A stretch of DNA of 64,000 nt from Magnetospirillum sp. UT-4. Its GTDB lineage: Bacteria > Pseudomonadota > Alphaproteobacteria > Rhodospirillales > Magnetospirillaceae. This document shows positions 40,856 to 50,017 of the stretch, piece after piece (position 1 is the first letter of the stretch; every line of letters begins with the position of its first letter). The stretch covers positions 1 through 64,000 of the forward strand of contig NZ_CACVCG010000036.1 of NCBI RefSeq assembly GCF_902729435.1. Direction: 5' to 3'. The notes below the pieces were generated by a model. That model made no database searches, had not been told where the DNA came from, and saw only the letters and a list, made by a program, of their open reading frames with translations. The position numbers and the translations under genes are program-made.

Positions 40856-42104
40856 CAGCCTTCCCGGCGGTGAGTTCGTCGAAGGACCGGCCATCGCCGT
40901 CCAGCACGGCCTTCCGCCCGGACAGCTTCTGCCAGCGACCGACAATCACATCGCAATAGGCTGGGTTCAGCTCCATGGCAAAGCAGATGCGCCCCGTGGT
41001 CTCGGCGGCGATCACCGTGGTGCCGCTGCCGGCGAACGGCTCGTACACCCCATCGCCCTCGGCGCTGTTGTTGAGGATGGGGCGGCGCATGCATTCCACC
41101 GGCTTCTGGGTGCCGTGAACCGTGGCCTCGTCCTCGTCACCACCGTTGCCGATGGCCCACACCGTGGCCTGATCCCGCGCTCCCTGCCAATGGCCGGTGC
41201 CATTCTTGCGCACGGCATAAATGCAAGGTTCGTGCTGCCAGTGGTAATCACCACGGCCCAGAACGAAGCGCGGCTTCGACCAGATGATCTGGGCGCGGAC
41301 CTTGAAGTCATTGGCCTCCAGGCTGTCGGCCACAATCTTGGCGAAGATCGCCGCGTGCCAGACATAGGCCACCTCACCGGGAAACAGCGCCCAGGCTTCC
41401 CGCCAGTCGGCGCGGTCGTCGTTGGCGACCTTGCCGGTGCGGGTGGTGGACGACACCCCGGCCTGATTGCGCCAGGACGGATCGTATTCGACGCCGTAGG
41501 GCGGATCGGTGACCATCAGATGCGGCGTCGCCCCGGCCAGCAGGCGCTCGACATCGGTAGCGTTGGTGCTGTCGCCGCACAGCAGGCGGTGCTGGCCCAG
41601 GATCCACAGATCGCCGGGCCGCGTTACCGGGTCGGCGGGCGGCTCGGGGATGTCATCCTCGTCGTCGGTCTGGCTGGCACCGTCGCCCTCGGCTTCCGCG
41701 TCGGCCATCAGCCGGTCCAGATCCTCGTCGGAGAAGCCGATCAGGTCGAGGCTGAAGCCTTCCTCCTGGAGGCGGGCCAGCTCGGCGGCCAGCAGTTCGT
41801 CGTCCCAGCCGGCATTCAGCGCCAGCTGGTTGTCGGCCAGACGATAGGCGCGGGCCTGGGCATCGGTCAGGTGATCGAGCCGGATCACCGGCACCTCGGC
41901 CAGCCCGAGATGACGGGCGGCGAGCAGGCGGCCGTGGCCGGCGATCAGCACACCCCTCTCGTCCACTAGCACCGGCACGTTGAAGCCGAATTCAGCGATG
42001 CTGCCGGCCAGCTGCGCCACCTGGGTTTCGGAATGCGTCCGGGCATTGGCGGCATAGGGCAGCAGCCGGTCGAGCGGCCATTTCTCGATCGCTTCAACCA
42101 GCAT
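40842..42104 (-). CDS. ParB-domain / DNA methyltransferase fusion 1
   Basis: 420 aa. Residues 1-110 form a ParB/Srx-like domain (RLLPYAANARTHSETQVAQL; LIAGHGRLLAARHLGL), followed by an acidic linker and a beta-class adenine-N6 or cytosine-N4 methyltransferase: DPPYG near 201-205 comes before FAGSGTT near 354-360, the beta-class order. It probably methylates phage DNA against host restriction. Overlaps its paralogue upstream by 11 bases. Confidence 0.92.
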   Translation of the reverse strand: MLVEAIEKWPLDRLLPYAANARTHSETQVAQLAGSIAEFGFNVPVLVDERGVLIAGHGRLLAARHLGLAEVPVIRLDHLTDAQARAYRLADNQLALNAGWDDELLAAELARLQEEGFSLDLIGFSDEDLDRLMADAEAEGDGASQTDDEDDIPEPPADPVTRPGDLWILGQHRLLCGDSTNATDVERLLAGATPHLMVTDPPYGVEYDPSWRNQAGVSSTTRTGKVANDDRADWREAWALFPGEVAYVWHAAIFAKIVADSLEANDFKVRAQIIWSKPRFVLGRGDYHWQHEPCIYAVRKNGTGHWQGARDQATVWAIGNGGDEDEATVHGTQKPVECMRRPILNNSAEGDGVYEPFAGSGTTVIAAETTGRICFAMELNPAYCDVIVGRWQKLSGRKAVLDGDGRSFDELTAGKAVSAG

Positions 42105-43476
42105 GGTCAACTCCGCGCTCGGCCGCCACCGCCGCAAACGGGCGGCCATCGGCCAGCGTCACCGGGATTTCGGGAAACAGCGCCTGCCAGCGCAGGATCG
42201 CCACGTCGCAATAGGCGGGAGCCAGTTCCATGGCGCGGACCTTCCGCCCGCACCGCTGGCCAGCGATGATGGTGCTGCCCGATCCGGAAAACGGCTCGAA
42301 CACCACCTCGCGCTCGGCCGAATAGGTCCGCATCACGAAATCCGGCAGCGCCACCGGGAACACCGCCGGATGACTGCCGTCGCCTTCGATGGCACCCTTG
42401 TGGCGGGTCACCCGCAGCACGCTGTCGGGAATGCGGGTGTCCTGGATGGCATTGCCGTGGCCGGTCTTCCTCGACACCGTGCCATCGGCGGCCCGCAGGC
42501 CCCCACCGCCCAACGTCTCGCCGGCATGGGCGCAGGCGACGATCTTGTTGGGCTTGCGCGAGACCTTGTTGAAGTGGAACACCAGTTCGAAGGCGGGGGC
42601 GAGCCGCCCGCCCCAATCGCCCGGCAGCCCAGGGCCCTGGTCCCAAACGTACAACCCGAACTGACGCCAGCCGGACTCGCGCATGGCGTCGAGCCAGCCG
42701 CGCCAGTACGGCACCCATTCACCGTCACGGTGGATCAGGCCGAGATTGACCAGCACCTGGGCATTGGGCTTCACCGGCAAGGTGGCAAACACGCCGGCCA
42801 TCAGCCGGTCCCAATCGGCGATCCCGCCCGAGGCGTAGTCCCGCTGCTGGCCGTAGGGCGGTGAGGTGAACACCAGCGCCGCCATCTCCCCCGCCATCAG
42901 CATGGCGATTGCCGCCGCATCGGTGGAGTCGCCGCACAGCAGGCGGTGATTGCCGAAATGCCAGAGGTCGCCGGGACGCGACACCGGGTCGCGGGGCGGC
43001 TCGGGGGTGGCATCATCGTCATCCCCGCCGCCGGCCGCATCCTCGTCCGGATCGTCGTCGAGCGGGGCCATCAGGTCGGCCAGTTCCTCGTCGGAGAAGC
43101 CGGTCAGCCCAAGGTCGAGGCCGTCGCCGTTGAGCGCATGCAGTTCCGCCGCCAGAAGTTCCTCGTCCCAGTCGGCATTGAGGGCCAGCTTGTTGTCGGC
43201 CAGCACATAGGCGCGGCGCTGGGCCTCGGTCAGGTGGTCGAGCACCAGCACCGGCACAGTGTTGAGGCCAAGCTGCTTGGCGGCTGCCAGCCGACCGTGG
43301 CCGGCAATGATGTTGCCCTGGCCATCGGCGAGGATGGGATTGGTGAAGCCGAACTCGACGATGCTGGCGGCGATTTGCGCCACCTGGCTGTCCGAATGAG
43401 TCCGCGCGTTGCGATCATAGGGGCGCAACCGGTCGAGCGGCCAATGCTCGACCGTGTCGGGAAGCGGATGGGGCAT
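42094..43476 (-). CDS. ParB-domain / DNA methyltransferase fusion 2
   Basis: 460 aa. Same design as the downstream gene (ParB-like 1-110, methyltransferase 180-440), but with SPPYG near 204 and FSGSGST near 394, and a longer target-recognition region (YVWDQGPGLPGDWGGRLAPA). SPPY favours cytosine-N4 specificity, DPPY adenine-N6, so the two paralogues probably modify different bases or sites. Confidence 0.92.
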   Translation of the reverse strand: MPHPLPDTVEHWPLDRLRPYDRNARTHSDSQVAQIAASIVEFGFTNPILADGQGNIIAGHGRLAAAKQLGLNTVPVLVLDHLTEAQRRAYVLADNKLALNADWDEELLAAELHALNGDGLDLGLTGFSDEELADLMAPLDDDPDEDAAGGGDDDDATPEPPRDPVSRPGDLWHFGNHRLLCGDSTDAAAIAMLMAGEMAALVFTSPPYGQQRDYASGGIADWDRLMAGVFATLPVKPNAQVLVNLGLIHRDGEWVPYWRGWLDAMRESGWRQFGLYVWDQGPGLPGDWGGRLAPAFELVFHFNKVSRKPNKIVACAHAGETLGGGGLRAADGTVSRKTGHGNAIQDTRIPDSVLRVTRHKGAIEGDGSHPAVFPVALPDFVMRTYSAEREVVFEPFSGSGSTIIAGQRCGRKVRAMELAPAYCDVAILRWQALFPEIPVTLADGRPFAAVAAERGVDHAG

Positions 43477-43478
43477 GA

Positions 43479-44348
43479 TCAGTCCGTGCAGTCGCAGGGC
43501 AGGCAATCATCGGAAGGGCCGCCCTCGAAATCCCGTTGGCGGCGGACGAACCGGAACATCTCGCGGTAGCTGGGCCGGTCGGCACGGAACAGTGCCATTT
43601 CCGGCTTGGTCAGAGTGCCCATGGCCGGAGCATCGCGCTCCATGCCGATCCACCAACGGGCGCGCTCAGGGAACAGGCGCATGATCCCCTGGATGGTGGC
43701 CGCGCCCTTCATGAAGCAGAGGTCACAATTGCCGAGCGGCGTCTTGCCGTTGTTGTCGGGCAGGCCGAGATCGAAGGGCTGGCGCTTCCAGAACGCCGAG
43801 ACGTCCTGGCGGGTAACGCGGGCCTGATCCAGCGGCAGGACGGTCTCGAACCGCTCCTTGCCGGCCTCGTTCATGGCCTTCTGGCGGGCGACCCGGCGGG
43901 GCTCGTCATGGCGCAGGCCGACTACGTTGACCCATTCCGGGTAGCCCAGCATGTCACGCATGAACGCGATGCCGCGCTTGACCTTCAGGTAATGGGTGCA
44001 AAGCCGCATGGTCGGGTTGGGCAGGAAGCCCCGCGCCCGGACCACCTTGGCGAAGGGCTCGCCGTCGCGGGCGGCGCTGTTGTAGCCGACCACGCCGGTG
44101 TCGAACGGCTCGGCGGGATCGTATTCCAGCCAGTTGATCGGCACCTGCCAGCGCACCGAGCATTCGTGGACGAAGCGCAGCGTCTGCTCGAATTCACGGC
44201 CGGTGTTAAAGAACACCACATGGACGTCGGCGGGCAGACGACCCTCGTGGGCATCCATGATCTGGCGCAGCATGTAGCCGGACGTGCGCCCGCCCGAGAA
44301 CGACACCAGCGCCGGGCCCTCGATGCGATAGGGATTGCGGGTCATCAT
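43479..44348 (-). CDS. PAPS-reductase-like PP-loop protein
   Basis: 289 aa. PP-loop SGGRTSG at 18-24 (ATP pyrophosphatase), HVVFFNTGREFEQT, and C-terminal cysteine motifs CDLCFMK and CLPCDC. The family covers PAPS reductases and many phage proteins of unknown substrate; DndC of DNA phosphorothioation is a distant relative. Set inside a run of DNA methyltransferases with overlapping genes, it may take part in base or backbone modification; amino-acid sulfur assimilation is unlikely here. Confidence 0.85.
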   Translation of the reverse strand: MMTRNPYRIEGPALVSFSGGRTSGYMLRQIMDAHEGRLPADVHVVFFNTGREFEQTLRFVHECSVRWQVPINWLEYDPAEPFDTGVVGYNSAARDGEPFAKVVRARGFLPNPTMRLCTHYLKVKRGIAFMRDMLGYPEWVNVVGLRHDEPRRVARQKAMNEAGKERFETVLPLDQARVTRQDVSAFWKRQPFDLGLPDNNGKTPLGNCDLCFMKGAATIQGIMRLFPERARWWIGMERDAPAMGTLTKPEMALFRADRPSYREMFRFVRRQRDFEGGPSDDCLPCDCTD

Positions 44349-45601
44349 CGATTCCCTGCGGCCTGGATGCGGTTGCCGATCCATGCCATCACCGGCACGG
44401 CCATGGAGTTGCCCAGCGCCCGATAGCGCGGGCCATCGGGGCAGCGATCCGCCGGGCGACCGCGCCAGGGGATGCGGGTGTAGTGGTCGGGGAAACCTTG
44501 CAGTCGCTCGCACTCGGTCGGAGTGAGACGTCGAACCGCCATGCCATGCTGGACGGCCAACTGGCCACCGGCATTGTCGCGACCCACCGCATTCATCGCC
44601 CGCAGCGTCGGAGCAATGGCTCCGGCGGCAACCGGGGTGCTGGCCTTGCAGTCGAAGGCGACCGGAACCAGCGGCGTACCGCGCCCGGTGCCGTCCTCGG
44701 AAGCGTCGAAGCCCTCGCCACGCAGGGAATGGGTGACGAAGGTTTCGGTCTCGAAATCCATCCGCCCGCTGGCCGAGGAACAGGCATTCAGGGCGGTGGC
44801 GATGTCGATGGAGCCTGATGTGTTGTTGCCGCCGAAGGCGACGGGCAGATCGTCGAGGCTGAACCCGCCACGGCGGCGAGCGCCGCCCGCAAGGGTTCCG
44901 GCAACACCTTGTTGCGGTTGGCGGCGCGGCGGAGAATCCCGGCGCACGCCTTCGCGCTCAAATAGTACCGCGACGGGATCGGCCCGGTCTCCAGGACCCG
45001 CCACAACGAACACGCGACGGCGTCGTTGGGCCAGGCCGAAATGTTGGGCATCGAGCACCCGCCATGCGACTGTCCGCGCGGGTCCAAGCACACAACCAGC
45101 GTCCGCCCATCTGCCCCCTGGCGGGAGAAGCGGACCATCTTCGCCGGCCAATCCGCCCAGAAGGCACCCGAAGGCGTTGTCGCGGGTGGACAGGACTCCG
45201 GGGACGTTCTCCCAGACGATCCAGGTTGGGTCGATGGCATCGGCGAGGTCCACGAAGGTCAGGGCAAGGTTACCGCGCGCGTCGTCCAGGGACTTGCGCC
45301 GGCCCGCCACCGAGAACGCTTGGCAGGGCGTGCCGCCCACCAGGACGTCGATCTTTCCCCGCCACGCCGAGCCGTCGATGGCGGTCATGTCACCCAGGTT
45401 GGGGATGGCCGGGTGACGGTGCGCCAGTACGGCGGAGGGGAATGGCTCGATCTCGGCGAGGAATGCCGGTCGCCAGCCCAGGGGTTCCCACGCCACCGTG
45501 GCGGCTTCGATGCCGCTGCACACCGAGCCGTAGACCAGCCCGGTGGCGCACGACATCGCGCCGAGGGCCGGCGGGGCCGGCTCGGGAAGAGCAAGATGCA
45601 T
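44345..45601 (-). CDS. C5 cytosine DNA methyltransferase
   Basis: 418 aa. Motif I SVCSGIEAATVAWEPLG (26-42), motif IV GGTPCQAFS with catalytic Cys93, motif VI ENVPG (131-135), motif VIII AQRRRRVFVVAG, and C-terminal RLTPTECERLQGFPD and ALGNSMAVPV. Methylates DNA cytosine C5; in a phage it protects the genome against restriction. Overlaps the PP-loop gene. Confidence 0.95.
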   Translation of the reverse strand: MHLALPEPAPPALGAMSCATGLVYGSVCSGIEAATVAWEPLGWRPAFLAEIEPFPSAVLAHRHPAIPNLGDMTAIDGSAWRGKIDVLVGGTPCQAFSVAGRRKSLDDARGNLALTFVDLADAIDPTWIVWENVPGVLSTRDNAFGCLLGGLAGEDGPLLPPGGRWADAGCVLGPARTVAWRVLDAQHFGLAQRRRRVFVVAGPGDRADPVAVLFEREGVRRDSPPRRQPQQGVAGTLAGGARRRGGFSLDDLPVAFGGNNTSGSIDIATALNACSSASGRMDFETETFVTHSLRGEGFDASEDGTGRGTPLVPVAFDCKASTPVAAGAIAPTLRAMNAVGRDNAGGQLAVQHGMAVRRLTPTECERLQGFPDHYTRIPWRGRPADRCPDGPRYRALGNSMAVPVMAWIGNRIQAAGNR

Positions 45602-45978
45602 GAGGCTGGTAACCGGATCCGGGGTGGTAATCGGGGTGGAATCCGGACGGCCGGATACCGGGCGGCTACCACCCTGCCCGAAGACGCCAAAGGCGCACCA
45701 GCCTTGGCCGGGCGCGCCTCGTGGGGTGGTAACTGGTAACCGGGTGGTACCCTAAATTTTTCGGCTGTCGCTACCGATGTTCGGCGCTGAGCCCTCCCGC
45801 ATAGCGAGTGTGCCAGGGAGGAACCATTGATTTTAAGGGGATGCCGGAGATGCGGACGGCTGGTCCTGGGGGTGGACCGTGCCGTCCGCGTCTGTCGCCA
45901 GCATGACCGCAGGCTATCCCAATTCGCCCGATTTTGTCCGTTCGAAAAGTGTTCGCATGGCCGACTTCGCCCCCCTTC
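45602..45978. other. Intergenic gap with GGTAAC repeats
   Basis: 377 bases without a clear gene. From 45602 to 45755 the motif GGTAACC/GGTAATC/GGTAACT recurs at least four times (near 45608, 45627, 45729, 45736), followed by an AT-rich CCCTAAATTTTTCGG. Probably the late modification promoter with repeated operators; open frames here are shadows. Confidence 0.4.
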
Positions 45979-46422
45979 TCACTGGTCCACCGATCTGGTC
46001 GCCATGATCACCTGCCGCCGCGACCTGTTGCGCGGCAGCCGACGCCCGTTGAGCTTCCACGCGATGACGCACAGGGCGAAAAGCCAGTGTTCGTTGACGG
46101 CGGTGCGGGCCAATCCGACTTTCCAGCAGATGGCCTTCCACGGCTCGCCGGTGGCCCGCAGCCAGACGATGCGGGCGTCGAGCGGATCGAGCAAACGCAG
46201 CCAGGGCAGCGCCCCGTCCATGCGGGTGATGGCGGCGGCCGAGGGCGGCGGGCGTCGCAGGGTGATCTCCGCCACCGCGCACGAGTCCCAGAACTCGCGG
46301 AGCATGGGCGGCCAAGTGCTGGCGAAGCCCTGCACCCGCACATCGGGCAGCCGGCGCAACGTGTCGGCGGCTTCGACCAACCTCTCTTCCACCAGGGACG
46401 GTGTCCACCGGATGTCAGTCAT
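45979..46422 (-). CDS. DUF6362-like phage protein
   Basis: 147 aa: WTPSLVEERLVEAADTLRRLP at the start, then WDSCAVAEITLRRPPPSAA and a predicted HTH-like end (PWKAICWKVGLARTAVNEHW). Found at the same place in many alphaproteobacterial prophages; the HTH look suggests a late-gene regulator, not shown. Confidence 0.75.
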   Translation of the reverse strand: MTDIRWTPSLVEERLVEAADTLRRLPDVRVQGFASTWPPMLREFWDSCAVAEITLRRPPPSAAAITRMDGALPWLRLLDPLDARIVWLRATGEPWKAICWKVGLARTAVNEHWLFALCVIAWKLNGRRLPRNRSRRQVIMATRSVDQ

Positions 46423-46606
46423 GGAACACCTCCGGGCGCTTGCCGTAGAGCTTCACCCCCAACTGGCGCACCAGCTCGCGCTCGGGCCAGGTCAGGCGCT
46501 GGTCGTCCTCGGCGATGACCAGGACACCACGCTCCTGCCAGCCGTCGCGCTTGACCTGCTCGGGATCACGGCGGCTGCCGCCGTAGCCCGGGGGATGCCA
46601 CCTCAT
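46415..46606 (-). CDS. Small hypothetical protein
   Basis: 63 aa from ATG 46606; overlaps neighbours on both sides by 4-8 bases. Basic start (MRWHPPGYGGSRRDPEQVK), then LTWPERELVRQLGVKLYGKRP. Unknown function. Confidence 0.6.
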   Translation of the reverse strand: MRWHPPGYGGSRRDPEQVKRDGWQERGVLVIAEDDQRLTWPERELVRQLGVKLYGKRPEVFHD

Positions 46607-47115
46607 CGCACACCCCCGTGGGTGTCGATGGCCCAGGACAGGATGGCCAGGGCATCGGCCTCGTTGTCGTCCTCGGGATTGAACCCGCGCCCCCGCATGG
46701 CGACGATGACCGCGTCCTTGCTGGCGTTGCCCTTGCCGGTGGCGTGGCGCTTGATGGCCCCGACGGGAACACCCTGGTAGGGGATGTGGTTGAATTCGCA
46801 CCACGCCGACAGGTGAGCGAGGAAACCGCCGTAGATGTGGGCGGCATCGGTCCCGGCATGCCGACGGACTTCCTCGAAATACACCGTGCCGATACCTTTG
46901 GCGCCGTCCCGCAGGTGGTCGAGCCAGGAGCGGAAGCGCAGGAAACGCATGCCCCCGCCCTCGTAGCGGCCAGGGCGGAAGGCCATGGTGCCGGAAACAA
47001 TGGTACCGTCGGATAGACGCATGGCCCATCCGGTGGTGGAGCCCAAATCCAGCGCCAGCAGCGAGCTGCCCGCATCGGCAGAATGGCTCGGGAGTGATTG
47101 AAGAGAAGCCGTCAT
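46603..47115 (-). CDS. RuvC-like Holliday junction resolvase
   Basis: 170 aa, GGAGG before ATG 47115. RNase-H fold: LLALDLGSTTGWA supplies the first Asp, VYFEEVRRH the Glu, and DNEADALAILSWA near 152-164 the last acidic pair. Phage enzymes of this type cut branched DNA before packaging. Confidence 0.85.
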   Translation of the reverse strand: MTASLQSLPSHSADAGSSLLALDLGSTTGWAMRLSDGTIVSGTMAFRPGRYEGGGMRFLRFRSWLDHLRDGAKGIGTVYFEEVRRHAGTDAAHIYGGFLAHLSAWCEFNHIPYQGVPVGAIKRHATGKGNASKDAVIVAMRGRGFNPEDDNEADALAILSWAIDTHGGVR

Positions 47116-47504
47116 GTCGTTCCTCCAGGGGTGAGCGTGGAGGGGCGGCAGCGCGGCCGGGCCGAAGGCAGCACTGTCGCTCGCGATCATCAGGGAAATT
47201 CGGGGCGTGCCCCATCGGCCACCGGGATGGCGGACGAATTGCTCAAGATCGAGGGAAATTCTCAAGCCAGCCCGAGACGGGCTAACCCATTGGTCCTTCA
47301 TAGATAATTCTAAATAATTCAATATATTCAATACTTCATCGAAAAAGGTGTGAAGAGAAGGCACCCCACCCACATGCCCGCGCGAGGGTGCTTTGGCGGA
47401 AAGATTGAAGAATTTGAGGAATTCCCCGCTTTCCCTGTCAGAATAACGGGTTAGCCTATCCTCAAAGCTTGGATGCATTTGCCGGCCATTGAGGAATTCC
47501 TCCG
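47116..47504. other. 389-bp gap: AT-rich promoter or origin candidate
   Basis: Contains the most AT-rich stretch of the prophage (about 47290-47345, with TAATTCTAAATAATTC and TATATTCAATA). It is bracketed by a 9-bp inverted repeat, GGCTAACCC (about 47279-47287) and GGGTTAGCC (about 47447-47455). GAGGAATTCC occurs twice (about 47418 and 47488). Lying between primase-helicase and resolvase, it is a candidate replication origin or late promoter. Confidence 0.4.
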
Positions 47505-49793
47505 TTACCATGCCTCCCTCCCGATTGAACGGAAGCGCATGGCCGGCTTGGTCGCCGTGGCCTTCATCACCGGCTCGATCATTCCGCCTTCCACGAGAAC
47601 TGCGATCACCTCGTCTCTCTGGCGGCGATCGAGGAACTGGCTGCGGCGGATGAGGTCGCTCTTGCTGATGCCGGTTGGGCCAGCAGACCGGACAATCTCC
47701 AGAAGGCGCTTGTGACTTCGCTCGATGTCGTTGTCGGCAACATGGCGGTCGATCTCGCCCATGGTGCGGTCGGCGCAGGTGCCGACGAAGCGGATCGCCC
47801 AATCGGCGTCGTCGCCGCGGATCACCGGCGCCACCGGATCGATCGACACCGCCCGGATCAGGGCCACCTTGGCGGCGTTCTCGCCGATGCGGGCCAGGAT
47901 GGGCGTGAATGCCGTGCCGCGGGCTTCGCGCAGACGTTCGGTGATGTGGACGGACAAATCCCGGAAGGCGGCCTTGGCCTGGGCATCCATGGGCACGACC
48001 ATGGGATCGACGGCGGTGGTTGGGTCGGCGGTCAGACCAGCCAGATTGCCGGCGGGAGCATGGCCGCCGCCCTGGGCGATCAGTTTCAGCCGCTCCAGCA
48101 GGGCGGCCGGTGCCGTGCGGATGCCGGTGCCGTCGTTCTCGTCGGGGTATTCGTTGCTGGTGGCGAGAACGATGAAGCGGGCCAGGGAGCCGTCGACCAC
48201 GTTGGCCGATTGCAGGGCGTTCCAGAACCTCGTCGGCGCGGTGGTGCCGTAGACGCAGAGGCACGGCTGGTTGATGTCGCGCCGCTCGTTCTTGCCGTCG
48301 CGATTGGCGTACTCGGCGCCCAGGAACACCCCGCCCGCCGAGGTGAAGAGTTCCGTCATGTTGTCGAGGATCTCGGTCAGGTGGCGCGGGCTGCGACGGC
48401 GGTCGGCGATGCCTTCCAGGAACATCCCGAACTCGTCGATCTGCAGCAGCATGGCGGGCTGGCGGTGCAGCGCGGTCAGCAGCCCGGCTCCCGAGGCGAT
48501 CTTGTTGCCGCCGAGGTACTGGGCGAGACCGGCCTCGAAGAACAGTTCGTTGATGATCTCGCGGCTGTGGTTCTTGCCCGAGCCGCTGTCGGCCAGGGCG
48601 ATGATGTAGAGGTTGCTGCGCAGGTTGCTCTCGGTGCGGTATTTGCGCCCCATCAGCGCTCCGATGGCGCACAAGGACGCGCCGAGGGACAGTTCCGGCT
48701 GGGGGCGGCGGGCGGTGGCCAGCATGTAGCCGACCATGTCGCCCAGCACGCCATCGGGGATGTCGAGATCGAACGGCTGCACCGGCGGGACTGGATCGGC
48801 GGGCGCGGCCTCCAGCTTGGCCAGCAGGCCGGCGGCGGGATGCACCGCGTCCTGGGGCACGGTGCCGTCCAGCACCATGGTGGGATCGGGCTGCCAGCCG
48901 CGTTCCAGAGCGAGGTGATAGAGGGTTCCGGCGCCGATGATGGTGGGGCGGAAGCTGGTCCAGGCCTTGGCGGTGGTGGCGGGCACGTCCTTGGCCGACA
49001 GCCCCGACCATGCGGAGAACAGCGATGCGCCGTCCTCCCCCACGGCGCCCTTCACCGCCATGCCGACCCGCACCCAGGAATCGTAGTCGAGATCGGCGTT
49101 GGGAAGGTGGGCCAGGGCCGATCGCACTGCCGCCAGGGTACCGCGCTGTGGGCTGGTCGCGGGCGTTGCGGCGGGCTGCGACACCAGGGTGGCCGGGCGC
49201 AGCGCGGGCGGCAGCAGGGCGATGGCAGCATCCAGCCAGGCGCGGGCAGAGTCCTCGGTGACCACCGGCAGATCCTCGAACGCCACCGTCAGCGGCGAGT
49301 CCTCGGGCCAGTCATAGGGGCGGCCGGTGTCCGGGTGAACGGCGAAGGCGACGAATTGCCGCCCCTGCGCCAGGATCTCCAGCGGCGCCCGCTTCGGCCC
49401 CGAAAACGGCACCTCCGCGCGGTACACCAACAGCCGCTTGGGAGCGCGGCCGATCCGCAGCAGCGGCGTGTCGCCCAGCATGTCCCGGGCCAGCCGCTCC
49501 AGTTGGTGGGCGATATCGGAATCGAGCACATCGATGTCGATGCCGACCAGCCCGCCGCAGGCCAGACCGATGGCCGCCTCGGGCCACGACGCCCAGGTCT
49601 CGGCCTCGATCACCGTGGTCGGGCGGTCGCAATGGCGGGTCCAGCACGGATAATCCGCCCAGGCATTGCATAAGTACCGGCCCGGCTTCTTGGTGCCCGG
49701 CCAGATGGGGATCACCGGATAGCCGTTGTCGACCAGCCGCGCCCCGAAGCGGGCCATGAAGTTTTCCGGTGCTGGGGTTGGGGCAGTCGCCAT
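47505..49793 (-). CDS. Primase-polymerase / helicase replication protein
   Basis: 762 aa. N-terminal archaeo-eukaryotic-type primase/polymerase (about 10-200: NGYPVIPIWPGTKKPG, GLVGIDIDVLD with metal Asp residues), a PriCT-like linker (YDSWVRVGMAVKGAVG), and a DUF3987/SF3-like ATPase with Walker A ADSGSGKNHS near 400-410 and MLLQIDEFG near 448-456; C-terminal winged helix (GISKSDLIRRSQFLDRR). It primes and unwinds phage DNA. Start at ATG 49793 overlapping the upstream stop. Confidence 0.88.
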   Translation of the reverse strand: MATAPTPAPENFMARFGARLVDNGYPVIPIWPGTKKPGRYLCNAWADYPCWTRHCDRPTTVIEAETWASWPEAAIGLACGGLVGIDIDVLDSDIAHQLERLARDMLGDTPLLRIGRAPKRLLVYRAEVPFSGPKRAPLEILAQGRQFVAFAVHPDTGRPYDWPEDSPLTVAFEDLPVVTEDSARAWLDAAIALLPPALRPATLVSQPAATPATSPQRGTLAAVRSALAHLPNADLDYDSWVRVGMAVKGAVGEDGASLFSAWSGLSAKDVPATTAKAWTSFRPTIIGAGTLYHLALERGWQPDPTMVLDGTVPQDAVHPAAGLLAKLEAAPADPVPPVQPFDLDIPDGVLGDMVGYMLATARRPQPELSLGASLCAIGALMGRKYRTESNLRSNLYIIALADSGSGKNHSREIINELFFEAGLAQYLGGNKIASGAGLLTALHRQPAMLLQIDEFGMFLEGIADRRRSPRHLTEILDNMTELFTSAGGVFLGAEYANRDGKNERRDINQPCLCVYGTTAPTRFWNALQSANVVDGSLARFIVLATSNEYPDENDGTGIRTAPAALLERLKLIAQGGGHAPAGNLAGLTADPTTAVDPMVVPMDAQAKAAFRDLSVHITERLREARGTAFTPILARIGENAAKVALIRAVSIDPVAPVIRGDDADWAIRFVGTCADRTMGEIDRHVADNDIERSHKRLLEIVRSAGPTGISKSDLIRRSQFLDRRQRDEVIAVLVEGGMIEPVMKATATKPAMRFRSIGREAW

Positions 49794-50017
49794 CAGAATG
49801 GCACCTCCCCGGCAAGGTCGTCGATGCGGCACCGGTCGCGGCCGGCGAGATCGCGCAAATGGTCGCCATAGCCGATGACGATGGCCTCGACGAAGATGGC
49901 CCATTGCTCGGCCGACAGCGTCGCCAGATCGGTTTTGCCGAGGTGGTCGAGATATTCGCCGCCCATGCGGCCGCCAAATTCCATGGCGGCGATCTCGTTG
50001 GGGGTGGGGTCGATCAT
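49793..50017 (-). CDS. DUF6511-like small phage protein
   Basis: 74 aa: DPTPNEIAAMEFGGRMGGEYLD then KTDLATLSAEQWAIFVEA. Family of phage early proteins without known function; sits between helicase and primase with overlapping ends, so may be a replisome accessory. Confidence 0.72.
   Translation of the reverse strand: MIDPTPNEIAAMEFGGRMGGEYLDHLGKTDLATLSAEQWAIFVEAIVIGYGDHLRDLAGRDRCRIDDLAGEVPF

Noticed and set aside
45827-46780. Plus-strand frame of 317 codons beginning with a Cys-rich stretch
   Set aside because: Mostly antisense to the DUF6362-like gene and its neighbours; the Cys-rich start is short and not matched to a known family.
47712-49673. Plus-strand frame of 653 codons opposite the primase-helicase
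   Set aside because: Antisense shadow; the minus strand carries Walker A/B motifs and sensible overlaps.
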